32,973 nucleotides of DNA from Gammaproteobacteria bacterium. Its GTDB lineage: Bacteria; Gemmatimonadota; Gemmatimonadetes; Longimicrobiales; Gaopeijiaceae. Positions within the stretch are counted from its first letter, which is position 1, and each line of letters starts with the position of its first letter. Below are positions 1-13,558 of this stretch, piece by piece. The notes beneath the pieces were generated by a model that saw only the letters and a list, made by a program, of their open reading frames with translations, was not told where the DNA came from and did not search any database. Both the position numbers and the translations under genes were made by a program. The stretch is taken from NCBI GenBank assembly GCA_024638345.1, contig JAHEKL010000002.1, forward strand, positions 1-32,973, read 5' to 3'.

Positions 1-1
1 T

Positions 2-274
2 CGAGCGCTTCTGGCCTCTGGCAATGTGGAAGGTGCGCTGGAGCAGCTCGACCGGGTGCTCGAGCAGCGCCCTGCATATATCGACGCGCGTCTCCATCGC
101 GGGACTGCCCTCCGTCGCCTGGGCCGGACGGAAGAGGCCGCGTCCGAGTGGCGGAGATGTCTGGATCTCGACCCCGGCAATGAATGGGCGCGTGCCTACC
201 TGGTGTCGATCGAAGCGGAGCGCGCGGGTGGGCTGGGGCCCCCCCGGTCGGACAGTGGGGCGCCCGAGGAATGA
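2..274 (+). CDS. TPR-repeat protein, C-terminal fragment (5' end outside window)
   Basis: Open frame from base 2 (RALLASGNVEGALEQLDRVLEQRPAYIDARLHRGTALRRLGRTEEAASEWRRCLDLDPGNEWA) has TPR-like spacing; stop overlaps the next ATG (ATGA). Confidence 0.75.
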   Translation, partial: RALLASGNVEGALEQLDRVLEQRPAYIDARLHRGTALRRLGRTEEAASEWRRCLDLDPGNEWARAYLVSIEAERAGGLGPPRSDSGAPEE

Positions 275-1182
275 GGAGCGGACTCCGACTCGGCATGGCA
301 TGGTTGCTCGTCCTCTCCGGGTGCACCGCCGCGGGTTCGGAAGGGGAGGCGATTCGACGGGGCGACGAGGCGTTCGCTCGCGGTGATCTGGGAGAGGCTC
401 TCGCGGAGTACCGGCTATCGCTTGCACAGGGAGGCGAGGATCTCGCGACCTTTCTCCGCGTGGCCCATGCGTACGCCCAGAGCGGTCGCGTCGATGAGGC
501 ACGGCAGTACTACAGCCTGGCTGTAGAAGCTGACAGCGCGACGGCGGACCTGGCGGCCTCGGACCTGCTCCGTGTGGCCCGGACGGCGATCACTCGGCAG
601 GACGGGATCGCGGCGGCGGCGGCGGTCGAGGCCGCGATGGAGCTGAAGCCCGGCGTGAGTCTCACGGGGATCTCCCTACCCCTGGCCCGGCACTTTGCGC
701 GAAACGGCCGTTACGGACAGGCCCTCCCCTTCTTTCAGAAGGCCGTGAGGGAGACCGATTCGGATCCGGACGTGGTCTTCGAGATGGCGCTCGCCCACGA
801 GGAGCTGGGCGACTGCAGGAGGGCCCTCGTGTTCTTCGAACAGATTCGCAACGAGGTGTCACCGGCCCAGCGCTCCGAAGTGGACTGGAACATCGGGAAC
901 TGCTCGGCGAACCTTGCCGAGGAGGCGCGGTCCGAGGAGGACTTGGCCGAGGCGCTGCGGCTATATCGTGTCACGATCGACCTGGGAGAGCCTCGCAATC
1001 GGTTGGCGGAGGCCTGGTTCGAGATGGGTGAGATCCTGGTTGCCCGGGGCGAGTGCAGCGAGGCTGCGGCGGCATTCGATCAGGTCGGGCGCCAGGACCT
1101 GAGGGGGGGGTTCATGGTCGACCGGGCCCAGCAACGAGTCGACGAGATCCGCTTTAGACGGGGTGGGGAAGGTCCATGCTGA
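271..1182 (+). CDS. TPR-repeat lipoprotein
   Basis: Start ATG at 271 inside ATGA overlap; signal peptide with lipobox (LVLSGC) then TPR-like helical repeats. Confidence 0.75.
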   Translation: MRSGLRLGMAWLLVLSGCTAAGSEGEAIRRGDEAFARGDLGEALAEYRLSLAQGGEDLATFLRVAHAYAQSGRVDEARQYYSLAVEADSATADLAASDLLRVARTAITRQDGIAAAAAVEAAMELKPGVSLTGISLPLARHFARNGRYGQALPFFQKAVRETDSDPDVVFEMALAHEELGDCRRALVFFEQIRNEVSPAQRSEVDWNIGNCSANLAEEARSEEDLAEALRLYRVTIDLGEPRNRLAEAWFEMGEILVARGECSEAAAAFDQVGRQDLRGGFMVDRAQQRVDEIRFRRGGEGPC

Positions 1183-1253
1183 CCCGCTGCAGCTGACTGG
1201 AACCGAAGCCAACCACGCGAAATCATCCCGAGGAAGCCATCGCCGCTGCATCC

Positions 1254-2378
1254 ATGAGCGTTCCTTTTCTCGATCTAGGGGTTCAATACGAGGCCCTCAG
1301 GGCTGAGTTGGACGACGCGGTCGCTCGCGTCGTGGAATCTCAGCGATTCATTCTGGGGGCCGAGGTGGACGCCTTCGAGGAAGCGATCGCGGCCTATCTC
1401 GGGGTGCCCCACGCCATCGGGTGTGCTTCGGGTACCGACGCGCTCCTCTTACCCCTCCGCGCGTTGGATCCGCGACCCGACGACGAGGTGATTCTGCCGG
1501 CGTTCACTTTCTTCGCCACGGCCGGGGCCGTCTGGAACGCGGGTTTTCGGCCGGTCTTCTGCGACGTCGACTCCGCGACCTTCAACGTGACGGCCGGGAC
1601 CGTGTCGGCGGTCTGGTCCGAACGTACACGTGTGATCGTGCCAGTCCACCTGTTCGGCCAGATGGCTCCCATGCAGGAGTTGAACGAGCTCGCTCGAGAT
1701 CGCGGTGCCCTGGTGTTGGAAGACGCTGCGCAGTCTCTCGGGGCGCGGCAGCGAGGTGCCGGAGACGAGGGGACCTGGGTCATGGCGGGCGCGGCGGGCG
1801 ACGCCGGAGCCTTCTCGTTCTTCCCGACCAAGAACCTCGGGGCCTATGGCGACGCGGGTCTCACTGCGACGTCCGACGACGAATTGGCCGAGAGGATTCG
1901 CAAGCTCAGGGTGCATGGTGGACGCCAGATGTACCGCCATGAGATGGTCGGGACGAACTCCCGGCTCGACGCGCTTCAGGCGGCGGTGCTCCGGACGAAG
2001 CTTCCCCACCTCGACACCTGGGCGACCGCCCGAGGAGAGAACGCCTGTCGATATCACGGACTCCTGAGCGGTTTGGATGGTATCGTGCTCCCAGAGACGC
2101 TGGATGGAAACGTGCACGTCTATAATCAGTACACCATTCGGGCGGAGCGAAGAGACGACCTGAGAGCGCACTTGGAGCGTCGAAATGTGGGAACCGGGGT
2201 GTATTATCCCGTTCCTCTGCATCTCCAGGAGTGCTTTTCCGAGCTGGGTGGGAAGCGAGGACAGCTTCCCGAGGCCGAGCGGGCCTGTGAGGAGGTGTTG
2301 TCGCTGCCCATCTTTCCCGAGCTCGGTGAAGAGCGACAGCAAGTCGTGAGCGAAGCGATCCGGGAGTTCTACGAATGA
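1254..2378 (+). CDS. DegT/DnrJ/EryC1/StrS family PLP-dependent sugar aminotransferase
   Basis: VPFLDLGVQYEALRAELDDAV, GCASGTDAL, LEDAAQSLGA and FSFFPTKNLGAYGDAG (PLP lysine) motifs. Confidence 0.93.
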   Translation: MSVPFLDLGVQYEALRAELDDAVARVVESQRFILGAEVDAFEEAIAAYLGVPHAIGCASGTDALLLPLRALDPRPDDEVILPAFTFFATAGAVWNAGFRPVFCDVDSATFNVTAGTVSAVWSERTRVIVPVHLFGQMAPMQELNELARDRGALVLEDAAQSLGARQRGAGDEGTWVMAGAAGDAGAFSFFPTKNLGAYGDAGLTATSDDELAERIRKLRVHGGRQMYRHEMVGTNSRLDALQAAVLRTKLPHLDTWATARGENACRYHGLLSGLDGIVLPETLDGNVHVYNQYTIRAERRDDLRAHLERRNVGTGVYYPVPLHLQECFSELGGKRGQLPEAERACEEVLSLPIFPELGEERQQVVSEAIREFYE

Positions 2379-2388
2379 CGGGCGATCG

Positions 2389-3171
2389 ATGAGGATCACG
2401 CGCACCTTCATGAAGCGTCTGGGGATAGCGGCCCTGTTGCTGGTGCCTCTCGCATGCGCCTCCGTACCCGCCTACCTCGGGATGGACGCCGAAGAGCTGT
2501 GGGAGGAGGGAGTCCGGGCGTACGAGGGGGAGGACTGGGACCACGCGATCGAGGTGCTGGAGCGCATGGTCATTCAGAACCCCGGACACGCCCGAGGGCC
2601 CGAAGCTCGCATGTACATCGCCCGAGCCTATGCGCAACGTCGGGAGTACGTGACCGCGGCGGCCGAATTCGAACGGTTCCTGCAGTTGCACCGCAACCAC
2701 GGTCTCGCCCCCGAGGCTTCGCTCGCCATCTGTCAGGCGTACGCCGATCTGGCACCCCATCCCCAACGCGACCAGAGCTACACGAGACAGGCCGAGGAAG
2801 CCTGCGCCCAGACATGGCTGGACTACCGGGGTCTGACCATCGCGGAGACTGCGGACTCCATTCGCGTGGTGATGGAGAACCGGCTGGCCGAGCGCGCTTT
2901 TCAAGAGGCGCAATTCTACGAGCGGTTCGTGCCTCCTTCGGCTCCGGACTACTTCGAACGGGTCGTATCGAACTATGGTCAGACCGATTGGGCGCCCAGG
3001 GCGCTGTTGGCCAAATACCGGCTCTACGTTTCATTCGGCTGGGAACCCGAAGCCGACGAGACATCGGCACGTCTGTTCGCCGATTACCCCGATTCCCAAC
3101 CCGCCCGAGATCTCGCGGCCGAGCTGGGGACCGGCGTGGAGGCCAGCGCGGAAGCCGGAGTCGATCGATAG
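2389..3171 (+). CDS. bamD: BamD-like outer-membrane assembly TPR lipoprotein
   Basis: Lipobox (VPLAC) and BamD/YfiO-like TPRs (EGEDWDHAIEVLERMVIQNPGH...EARMYIARAYAQRREYVTAAAEFERFLQLH). Confidence 0.8.
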   Translation: MRITRTFMKRLGIAALLLVPLACASVPAYLGMDAEELWEEGVRAYEGEDWDHAIEVLERMVIQNPGHARGPEARMYIARAYAQRREYVTAAAEFERFLQLHRNHGLAPEASLAICQAYADLAPHPQRDQSYTRQAEEACAQTWLDYRGLTIAETADSIRVVMENRLAERAFQEAQFYERFVPPSAPDYFERVVSNYGQTDWAPRALLAKYRLYVSFGWEPEADETSARLFADYPDSQPARDLAAELGTGVEASAEAGVDR

Positions 3172-3173
3172 CG

Positions 3174-3803
3174 ATGTCCGAGCCCAGGGCCGCGGGTAGG
3201 CTGGGAGTTTTTGGGGGCACCTTCGACCCGCTGCATCAGGGCCACCTGATCGCCGCGCAGGACATATTCGAAGCCATGGCCCTGGAGCGTATCGTGTTCG
3301 TCCCGGCGCGACGCAGCCCTCACAAGGAGCGGGAGCCAGCCGCCTCCACCAAATCGCGGTTCCGGATGATCGAGTGCGCGGTGGAAGGTGACGACAGGTT
3401 CGAGGTCAGCGATACCGAGCTCTCTCGCGAGAGCCCGTCGTACACGATCGATACCCTCGAGGGGCTTGCCGCCGAGCGACCTGGATCTCCACTCGTCCTG
3501 ATTCTGGGCGTTGATCAATGGGCTCGTTTCGGACGCTGGCGCGCGCCGGCCCGGATCGCGGGCCTAGCGCACCTCGCTCTGATGACGCGCGCAGGCGAGC
3601 GAGCGGCCGATTCGGATCCGGGTCTGGGGGAGGACACGCCGCTGGCGTTCACCGAGGTTCCGGTGACTCGAATCGACATCTCCTCGTCACTGGTCAGGAG
3701 CCGGGTCCGCAGGGGGCTCTCGATCCGGTATCTTGTTCCCGAGGCGGTGCGTCGGATCATCGAGGACGAGAACCTGTACGTTGAGGTGCCGCGGGGGGAT
3801 TAG
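3174..3803 (+). CDS. nadD: Nicotinate-nucleotide adenylyltransferase
   Basis: GVFGGTFDPLHQGHLIAAQ, FVPARRSPHK and ISSSLVRSRVRRG motifs; ATG at 3174. Confidence 0.93.
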   Translation: MSEPRAAGRLGVFGGTFDPLHQGHLIAAQDIFEAMALERIVFVPARRSPHKEREPAASTKSRFRMIECAVEGDDRFEVSDTELSRESPSYTIDTLEGLAAERPGSPLVLILGVDQWARFGRWRAPARIAGLAHLALMTRAGERAADSDPGLGEDTPLAFTEVPVTRIDISSSLVRSRVRRGLSIRYLVPEAVRRIIEDENLYVEVPRGD

Positions 3804-3895
3804 GCGGCACTCGGCTCTTCGGTCGAGAGGTGACGCGGAACGACCGGGAGGAACAAGCCGTAAGGACCCGCGGGATCTGGGGAATCGAGCAATAC

Positions 3896-7171
<3,276 letters not shown>

Positions 7172-7219
7172 GGGCGATCCGCTGATCCGACGCTGATCGG
7201 TGTGTGCTAACGTGAAGGG

Positions 7220-7930
7220 ATGGGAGCCCACTCCTCCCCTCACCGAGCCTCCTCGTCCGTAGCGCGCGCCTCGGTGCGAGACTGGCCGGCGGACCAACGA
7301 CCCCGCGAGCGTCTCCGGACGCTGGGGCCCAAGTCGCTCTCTTCGACCGAGCTCCTCACGATCCTCATCGGTTCAGGTGGCCGAAGCGGGTCCGCGACCC
7401 AGCTGGCCGATCGGGTATTGGCGTGGGGTGGAGGACGTCTTCGTGGGCTTGCATCCGCGAGCCCCACTCAACTGGAGGGCGTGGCGGGGATCGGTGAAGC
7501 CACCTCGGCGAGGCTGTTGGCCGCGTTGGAGCTGGGTCGACGGCTCGATCGGGAGGCTCTCCCGGAGCGCCCACCGATCCGGGGGCCATCCGACGTTTTC
7601 GATCTCCTGTCCCCGCATCTTCGGGACCTCGCCTACGAGGAGTTCCACGCTCTCCTCCTGAACACGCAGCATCGTGTGCTAAGGGACGTCATCGTGACGA
7701 AGGGGATCCTCGACGCATCGCTGATCCACCCCCGCGAGGTCTTTCGTCCGGCCATCGTCGAGGGAGCCGCGGCGGTCATCCTGGTGCACAACCACCCCTC
7801 CGGTGACCCGACCCCGTCGAGCCAGGACCTCGCCGTGAGCCGACAGATGATCGAGGCTGGTAGAACGATCGGTATTCCCGTGCTCGATCACGTGATCGTC
7901 GCCGACCGGGGCTGGGCCACCGCCACATGA
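7220..7930 (+). CDS. radC: RadC/JAB-domain (MPN+) protein
   Basis: RPRERLRTLGPKSLSSTELLTILIGSG N-terminus and HNHPSGDPTPSSQD metal-binding motif. Confidence 0.92.
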   Translation: MGAHSSPHRASSSVARASVRDWPADQRPRERLRTLGPKSLSSTELLTILIGSGGRSGSATQLADRVLAWGGGRLRGLASASPTQLEGVAGIGEATSARLLAALELGRRLDREALPERPPIRGPSDVFDLLSPHLRDLAYEEFHALLLNTQHRVLRDVIVTKGILDASLIHPREVFRPAIVEGAAAVILVHNHPSGDPTPSSQDLAVSRQMIEAGRTIGIPVLDHVIVADRGWATAT

Positions 7931-8066
7931 GCTCGGGCGACCCGCCCATCGGCTTTCGGCCACCCGACCCCAGGCCCAAGTTGGCGGGCGGACAGGAGCC
8001 CACTTGGCCGTCGGGGGTAGCACACCGGGCTTTCCCGCGCCCCGCAACAGGTACACACTTCACCAT

Positions 8067-10292
8067 ATGAACCCTCACACCGAGATCGCCGCTCCGGAGA
8101 GGATTCGAGGGATCCCGCGCGACCTGGCGCGGGTCATCGAGCCGTACGCCGGTCGACTGGACGTGGAGTCGATACGTAGAGCCTACCAGGTGGCCGATGA
8201 GGCGCACCGCGGCCAAAAACGCGCGTCCGGCGCGACCTTCGTGAGTCACTCGGTGGAGGTGGCGAAGATCCTGGGACAGCTTCGGCTGGACAGCGCCTCG
8301 ATCATCGCGGGGCTCATCCACGACGTCGTGGAGGACACGCTGTACTCGGTCACGGACGTCGAGGAGCAGTTCGGCGCCGAAGTGTCTTCGATCGTCGACG
8401 GGGTGACGAAGATCGGGAAGGTCCGATTTCGCTCTCATACCGAGCGGCAGGCCGAGAACTATCGCAAGCTTCTGCTTTCTATGGCCGAGGACGCCCGCGT
8501 CATCCTCATCAAGCTCGCCGATCGACTTCACAACATGAGGACCCTGGAACATCTCCCGGTGGAGAAGCGCCGCAGGATCGCTCTCGAGACGCGGGAGATC
8601 TATGCACCCCTCGCGCATCGGCTGGGAATGGCCCAGGTGAAGTGGGAGCTGGAGGACCTCTGCTTCAAGTTCCTGGAGCCAGACGAGTACAAGGAGTTGC
8701 GCAATCGGGTCCAGGCCGGACGCAGGGAACGGGAGCGCCAGATCGCCGAGTTCCAGAAACCCCTCGTGAAGCTGCTCGAGGATGCGAAGATCCCGGCGGA
8801 GGTGACGGGACGCCCCAAGCACCTGCGGTCCATCTATCAGAAAATCGAGCGCAGAGGCAAGCCGTACGAGGAGATCTACGACCTCATGGCCATGAGGGTG
8901 ATCACTGACACGGTCCAGAACTGCTACGCGACGCTGGGCTTGATCCATTCCACGTGGACGCCGATCCAGGAGCGCTTCCACGACTACTTGGCCACGCCGA
9001 AGTCGAACATGTACCAGTCGATCCACACCACGGTCTTCGGTCCCGGAGGAAGGAGGTACGAGGTCCAGATCCGGACCCAGGAGATGCATCGCACGGCGGA
9101 ATACGGGATCGCCGCGCATTGGCGGTACAAGGAGGGAGATTCCAAGACGGACGAAGTGGACGAAGCGCTGTCGTGGTTCCGGCAGGTCCTCGAATGGCAG
9201 CAGGATGCGTCCGAGCCCGAGGAGTTCATGGAGTTCCTGAAGATGGACCTCTTTCTCGGGGAGATCTTCGTGTTCACCCCTAAGGGAGAGGTCAAGCCGC
9301 TCCCTGTCGGAGCGACCCCCATCGACTTCGCCTTCGCGGTTCACACGGAGGTCGGTCTCCGGTGCGGGGGTGCCAAGGTGAATGGCCGGATCGCGCCTCT
9401 GTCCCGCGAATTGAAGAACGGCGATACCGTAGAGATCCTCACGTCCCCGAAGCAGACGCCCTCGAGGGATTGGCTCGCCTTCGTCAAGACGGCGCGTGCA
9501 CGTCAGCGGATCCGGCACTGGATCCGGCTGGAGGAGCAGGAGCAGTCACTCAAGCTAGGGCGCGACTTCCTCGAAAGGGAGCTCCGAAAGCGCCGTCTGA
9601 CCCTGCCCTCGGATTCCGAGCTCGAGGGGGCCGCCGTGAGGCTGGACCTCGGACAGTGGGAGAAGGTGCTGGTTGCTCTGGGAAGGGGGGATGTCGGGCC
9701 TACGGCCGTGATCAAGGAGCTCTATCCGGAGAACAAGCTGGAAGACGTTCCGGCCCCGCCGTCGTCCCCATTTCGCCGTCTGGCCGCCCGAATGAGACGA
9801 TCGGGTCCGGGGGTGCGGATTCAGGGCCTGGACAACCTCATGGTCCGGTACTCGCAGTGTTGTCAGCCGGTGCCCGGAGACGAGGTGATCGGTTACATCA
9901 CGATCGGCAGGGGTGTGTCGATTCACCGGAAGGACTGCCCCAACGTCCTGAACCTCTCCGAAGACCCCGAACGTAGGGTCGAGATCGAATGGAGGGCGGA
10001 AAAGGGAGAGCGGTTCCTGGTGAAGCTCTACACCAAGGGGACAGATCGGCGTGGGCTCCTCTCGGACATCGCCCGAGCGATCGCCGATACGGGCACCAAC
10101 ATACAGCACGCGGATGTGAAGGCAGTGGACGCCGGAATGGTCGGGCAGTTCGTCGTCGAGGTCCGGGACCTGGGCCACCTGAAGAAGGTCATGAGGGGGG
10201 TGGGCGAGGTGAAGGGAGTCCTGGCGGTCGAGCGCCGGGAGTCGTATGGGGACTCGGAGCTTCTGAACTTCGAGGGTGGTCGGAGCGAGTGA
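8067..10292 (+). CDS. Bifunctional-type RelA/SpoT (p)ppGpp synthetase/hydrolase
   Basis: HD hydrolase (AGLIHDVVEDT, KLADRLHNMRTL), synthetase (GRPKHLRSIYQKI...YQSIHTTVFGPGG), TGS (VFTPKGEVKPLPVGATPIDFAFAVHTEVG), CC and ACT regions. ATG 8067 preferred. Confidence 0.95.
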   Translation: MNPHTEIAAPERIRGIPRDLARVIEPYAGRLDVESIRRAYQVADEAHRGQKRASGATFVSHSVEVAKILGQLRLDSASIIAGLIHDVVEDTLYSVTDVEEQFGAEVSSIVDGVTKIGKVRFRSHTERQAENYRKLLLSMAEDARVILIKLADRLHNMRTLEHLPVEKRRRIALETREIYAPLAHRLGMAQVKWELEDLCFKFLEPDEYKELRNRVQAGRRERERQIAEFQKPLVKLLEDAKIPAEVTGRPKHLRSIYQKIERRGKPYEEIYDLMAMRVITDTVQNCYATLGLIHSTWTPIQERFHDYLATPKSNMYQSIHTTVFGPGGRRYEVQIRTQEMHRTAEYGIAAHWRYKEGDSKTDEVDEALSWFRQVLEWQQDASEPEEFMEFLKMDLFLGEIFVFTPKGEVKPLPVGATPIDFAFAVHTEVGLRCGGAKVNGRIAPLSRELKNGDTVEILTSPKQTPSRDWLAFVKTARARQRIRHWIRLEEQEQSLKLGRDFLERELRKRRLTLPSDSELEGAAVRLDLGQWEKVLVALGRGDVGPTAVIKELYPENKLEDVPAPPSSPFRRLAARMRRSGPGVRIQGLDNLMVRYSQCCQPVPGDEVIGYITIGRGVSIHRKDCPNVLNLSEDPERRVEIEWRAEKGERFLVKLYTKGTDRRGLLSDIARAIADTGTNIQHADVKAVDAGMVGQFVVEVRDLGHLKKVMRGVGEVKGVLAVERRESYGDSELLNFEGGRSE

Positions 10293-10333
10293 GGAGGCCG
10301 CGAGATCGCCGACGGTTCTTCGGATCCTGACCG

Positions 10334-12322
10334 ATGCCCGATTTTCGAATCGAAGCGCCCTATGATCCCGAGGGGGATCAGCCAAACGCGATCGAAGAGC
10401 TGTCGAGTGGTCTGACGCGGGGAGATCGCTTCCAGACTCTATTGGGGGCTACGGGGACCGGCAAGACGCTGACGGTAGCCCACGTCATCGCGAATCAAGG
10501 TCGTCCGGCTCTCGTCATGTCCCACAACAAGACGCTGGCCGCCCAGCTCTACGGCGAACTGAAGCAGCTGCTCCCGCGCAATGCCGTCGAGTATTTCGTC
10601 TCGTACTACGACTACTATCAGCCTGAGGCCTACGTCCCCGCGACCGACACATATATCGAGAAGGACTCGTCGATCAACGAGGACATCGACCGTCTGCGTC
10701 TTCGCGCGACGTCCTCGCTCTTCGAGCGCGACGACGTGATCGTCGTCGCCTCCGTCTCTTGCATCTATGGTCTCGGAAATCCGGCCGACTACCGATCCTT
10801 GATGGTCGAAGCTACGGTGGGGGAGGACGTGGGGCGAAACGCGTTCCTCCGGTCCCTGGTGGGTATCCAGTATCGACGGAACGACCTGGCGTTCGAGCGA
10901 GGAACCTTTCGGGTGAGGGGCGACACGGTGGAGGTGCTCCCCGCCTACGAAGAGCAAGCGATCCGAGTGGAGTTCTGGGGGGAAGAGGTCGAGAGGATCA
11001 CTCGATTCGACCCCCTGACCGGCGAGCTCGTCACGTCGCTCAATCGGACCGCCATCTACCCCGCCTCGCATTACGTGACGCACCGTCGGACGATCAACGA
11101 GGCCGTGCCTCTCATCCGACAGGAGCTGGCGGATCAGGTCCAGCACTTCCGGGACCGGAACCTCCTGCTGGAGGCTCAGCGAATCGAGTCGCGAACGGAG
11201 TTCGATCTGGAAATGATGCTGGAGATCGGCACCTGCCCCGGGATCGAGAACTACTCCCGCTTCATGTCGGGTCGACAGGCGGGGGAGCGTCCGTACTGTC
11301 TGATCGACTACTTCCCCGAGGACTTCGTGGTGGTGGTGGACGAGTCCCATCAGACGCTACCGCAGATACACGGAATGCACCGCGGGGACCGGTCCCGAAA
11401 GGAGACCCTGGTGGAGCATGGATTCCGTCTTCCGTCCGCGATCGACAACCGCCCGCTCACCTACGACGAGTGGGAGGAGCTGATCCCTCAGACGATCTTC
11501 GTCTCCGCGACGCCGGGCGAACGGGAGCTGGAGCTTTCGCGGGGAGTCGTCGTAGAGCAGATCATTCGTCCCACGGGGCTAGTCGACCCCGAGGTATTGG
11601 TCCGTCCGGTCAAGGGCCAGGTGGACGATCTCCTCGCGGAAATCCGGGAGCGCGAGACCCGCGGGGAGCGTGTGCTCGTGACGACACTTACGAAGCGGAT
11701 GGCGGAGGATCTCTCCGAGTACTTCCAGGGCGTGGGGGTCCGGGTTCGATACATGCACTCGGACATCGATACGATCGAGCGGATGGAGATTCTTCGAGGC
11801 CTTCGACTCGGTCGCTTCGATGTCCTCGTGGGCATCAATCTCCTACGTGAAGGACTGGATCTTCCGGAAGTCTCGCTGGTGGCGATCCTGGACGCCGACA
11901 AGGAGGGTTTCCTCAGGGATTCCCGTTCACTGATCCAGACGATCGGGCGAGCCGCCCGCAACGTGGAGGGCCGCGCGATCCTCTACGCAGATCGCATGAC
12001 GGATTCGATGAGGCGATGCATCGAGGAGACGGAGCGGAGACGCGATCTCCAGATCGAATACAATCGTACGCACGGGATCACGCCCGAGACCATCCGCAAG
12101 AGCGTCCAGGAAATCGAGTTCTCAACGCGGGTTGCCGATGCTCGAGCCGCCCCGGTCGCGCGTGTCGCGGATCGGGTTCGGTCGTATCAGGACGAGGTGA
12201 ACGTGGAAGAGCTCGTCAAAGCGCTGGAGACCGAGATGGATGCGGCCGCGGCGGAACTCGACTTCGAGAGGGCCGCCCTGTTGAGGGACGAGTTGTTCGA
12301 TCTGCGGGCCGAGCTTTCATGA
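10334..12322 (+). CDS. uvrB: Excinuclease ABC subunit UvrB
   Basis: [70 protein letters not shown]-terminal UVR domain. Confidence 0.98.
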   Translation: MPDFRIEAPYDPEGDQPNAIEELSSGLTRGDRFQTLLGATGTGKTLTVAHVIANQGRPALVMSHNKTLAAQLYGELKQLLPRNAVEYFVSYYDYYQPEAYVPATDTYIEKDSSINEDIDRLRLRATSSLFERDDVIVVASVSCIYGLGNPADYRSLMVEATVGEDVGRNAFLRSLVGIQYRRNDLAFERGTFRVRGDTVEVLPAYEEQAIRVEFWGEEVERITRFDPLTGELVTSLNRTAIYPASHYVTHRRTINEAVPLIRQELADQVQHFRDRNLLLEAQRIESRTEFDLEMMLEIGTCPGIENYSRFMSGRQAGERPYCLIDYFPEDFVVVVDESHQTLPQIHGMHRGDRSRKETLVEHGFRLPSAIDNRPLTYDEWEELIPQTIFVSATPGERELELSRGVVVEQIIRPTGLVDPEVLVRPVKGQVDDLLAEIRERETRGERVLVTTLTKRMAEDLSEYFQGVGVRVRYMHSDIDTIERMEILRGLRLGRFDVLVGINLLREGLDLPEVSLVAILDADKEGFLRDSRSLIQTIGRAARNVEGRAILYADRMTDSMRRCIEETERRRDLQIEYNRTHGITPETIRKSVQEIEFSTRVADARAAPVARVADRVRSYQDEVNVEELVKALETEMDAAAAELDFERAALLRDELFDLRAELS

Positions 12323-12335
12323 CGTCGGTGACCGC

Positions 12336-12803
12336 ATGATCCTTTCGGAGTCCGAGCTCGTCCAATGGGGGGACCGGATCGGGAGAGAAGTCCAGGTCCC
12401 GATCTTCGTCGGACTGCGGGGTCAGCTCGGCGCCGGGAAGTCGGTTCTCGCCCGCGCGATCGCACGCGGGGCGGGCGTTCGAGCGGTCATTCCGTCTCCA
12501 ACCTTCAACCTTCTGTTCCGCTATCCGGCCCGCGACCGGGTCGAGGTGGTCCATCTCGATCTCTTTCGGCTCCGCCGGCCCGATGAGCTGTGGGAGCTGG
12601 GTTGGGAGGAGCTGGGGCTGGGGCCCGAGATCGTCTTGGTGGAATGGCCGGAGCGGGCGGCTGGGAACCTGCCGGAAGACCGATGGGACGTGCACCTGTC
12701 GGCGCCCGAGTCCGGGTCACTCGTGCGGACGGTGGAGGTCCAGCGGATCGGTGCGCCTCCGCATCTTCCTGGTTACCCCGTCTCCCTGGATACTGCGCAG
12801 TGA
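12336..12803 (+). CDS. tsaE: tRNA t6A biosynthesis ATPase TsaE
   Basis: GLRGQLGAGKSVLARAIARG Walker A, SPTFNLL, VVHLDLFRL, GLGPEIVLVEWPER. Confidence 0.92.
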   Translation: MILSESELVQWGDRIGREVQVPIFVGLRGQLGAGKSVLARAIARGAGVRAVIPSPTFNLLFRYPARDRVEVVHLDLFRLRRPDELWELGWEELGLGPEIVLVEWPERAAGNLPEDRWDVHLSAPESGSLVRTVEVQRIGAPPHLPGYPVSLDTAQ

Positions 12804-13558
12804 CGGAATCTCCGGTGCTGCTGGCCTTCGACACCTCGACGACCACGGGGTCCGTGGCCGTAGCGCGGGGCGACCACGTGGTCGCGCGCAGATGGCTGCT
12901 CGAGCGCCGGGAGCATGCCTCGAGGCTGGTTCCCGAAGTGGCGACGGCGCTGGAAGCGGCGAGGGTGTCACCGGAGGAAATCGATGGGCTCGTGGTAGGG
13001 CGTGGGCCGGGCTCGTTCACCGGTCTTCGTATCGCCGCCGCTACGGCCAAGGGTCTCGCAAGAGCCTTGGCCGTGCCGCTCTGGCATCACTCCTCCCTCG
13101 CGGCGGCGGCGGCCTCGCTCGAGGTCGAGGTCCCCGAGGCGCTTCTACCGAAGGCGGAGGCGAAGAACCGGGAGGTGTTCCAGGTCGCGGCGGATCGGCC
13201 TCGGTACGTCCTCTTCGACGCTCGATCCGAAAGGGTCTACGCGGCCTGCTACTGGATGCTTCCGGACCGCCTGACGACCTTGATCGAGCCGACCGGGACG
13301 ACCATTACCCGAATCCTCGAGACCGGGGCGCCCGACGGGGCCGTGTTCTGCGGAGATGGCGCGGTTCGACACTCCGCCCGGTTGTCCGAGGCCGGCTACC
13401 AAGTGCTTGCGCTTCCTCTCGGTCTCCCGACCGCCGAGGGACTTCTGAGAATACACCACGCCTTGCGGGAGGAGGATGGGCAGGGGGAGATCGGCCCATG
13501 GGAGCCCGAATACCTGAGGGGTTCGCCTGCAGCGCCCCCGAGGAGCTCGCGTGGATGA
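12800..13558 (+). CDS. tsaB: tRNA t6A biosynthesis protein TsaB
   Basis: GTG start at 12800 in GTGA overlap with tsaE stop; LLAFDTSTTTGSVAVARG, GRGPGSFTGLRIAAATAKGLA. Confidence 0.9.
   Translation: MTESPVLLAFDTSTTTGSVAVARGDHVVARRWLLERREHASRLVPEVATALEAARVSPEEIDGLVVGRGPGSFTGLRIAAATAKGLARALAVPLWHHSSLAAAAASLEVEVPEALLPKAEAKNREVFQVAADRPRYVLFDARSERVYAACYWMLPDRLTTLIEPTGTTITRILETGAPDGAVFCGDGAVRHSARLSEAGYQVLALPLGLPTAEGLLRIHHALREEDGQGEIGPWEPEYLRGSPAAPPRSSRG

Noticed and set aside
2454-3173. N-terminal part of the 449-aa ORF ending in nadD
   Set aside because: Out-of-frame read-through over bamD; the nadD homology begins at ATG 3174, so it is not a real fusion.
7201-7220. Leaderless-type extended -10 (TGcTAACGT) before radC
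   Set aside because: Only a 3/6 match to the -10 consensus, no -35, and the purine-rich gaaggg next to the ATG could instead be a ribosome-binding site.
7776-9518. 580-aa minus-strand ORF antisense to radC and the RelA/SpoT gene
   Set aside because: Overlaps strongly supported + strand genes; the His/Arg/Leu-rich composition is typical of antisense frames in high-GC coding DNA.
12590-12799. N-terminal part of the ORF containing tsaB
   Set aside because: Overlaps tsaE out of frame; TsaB homology begins at GTG 12800.
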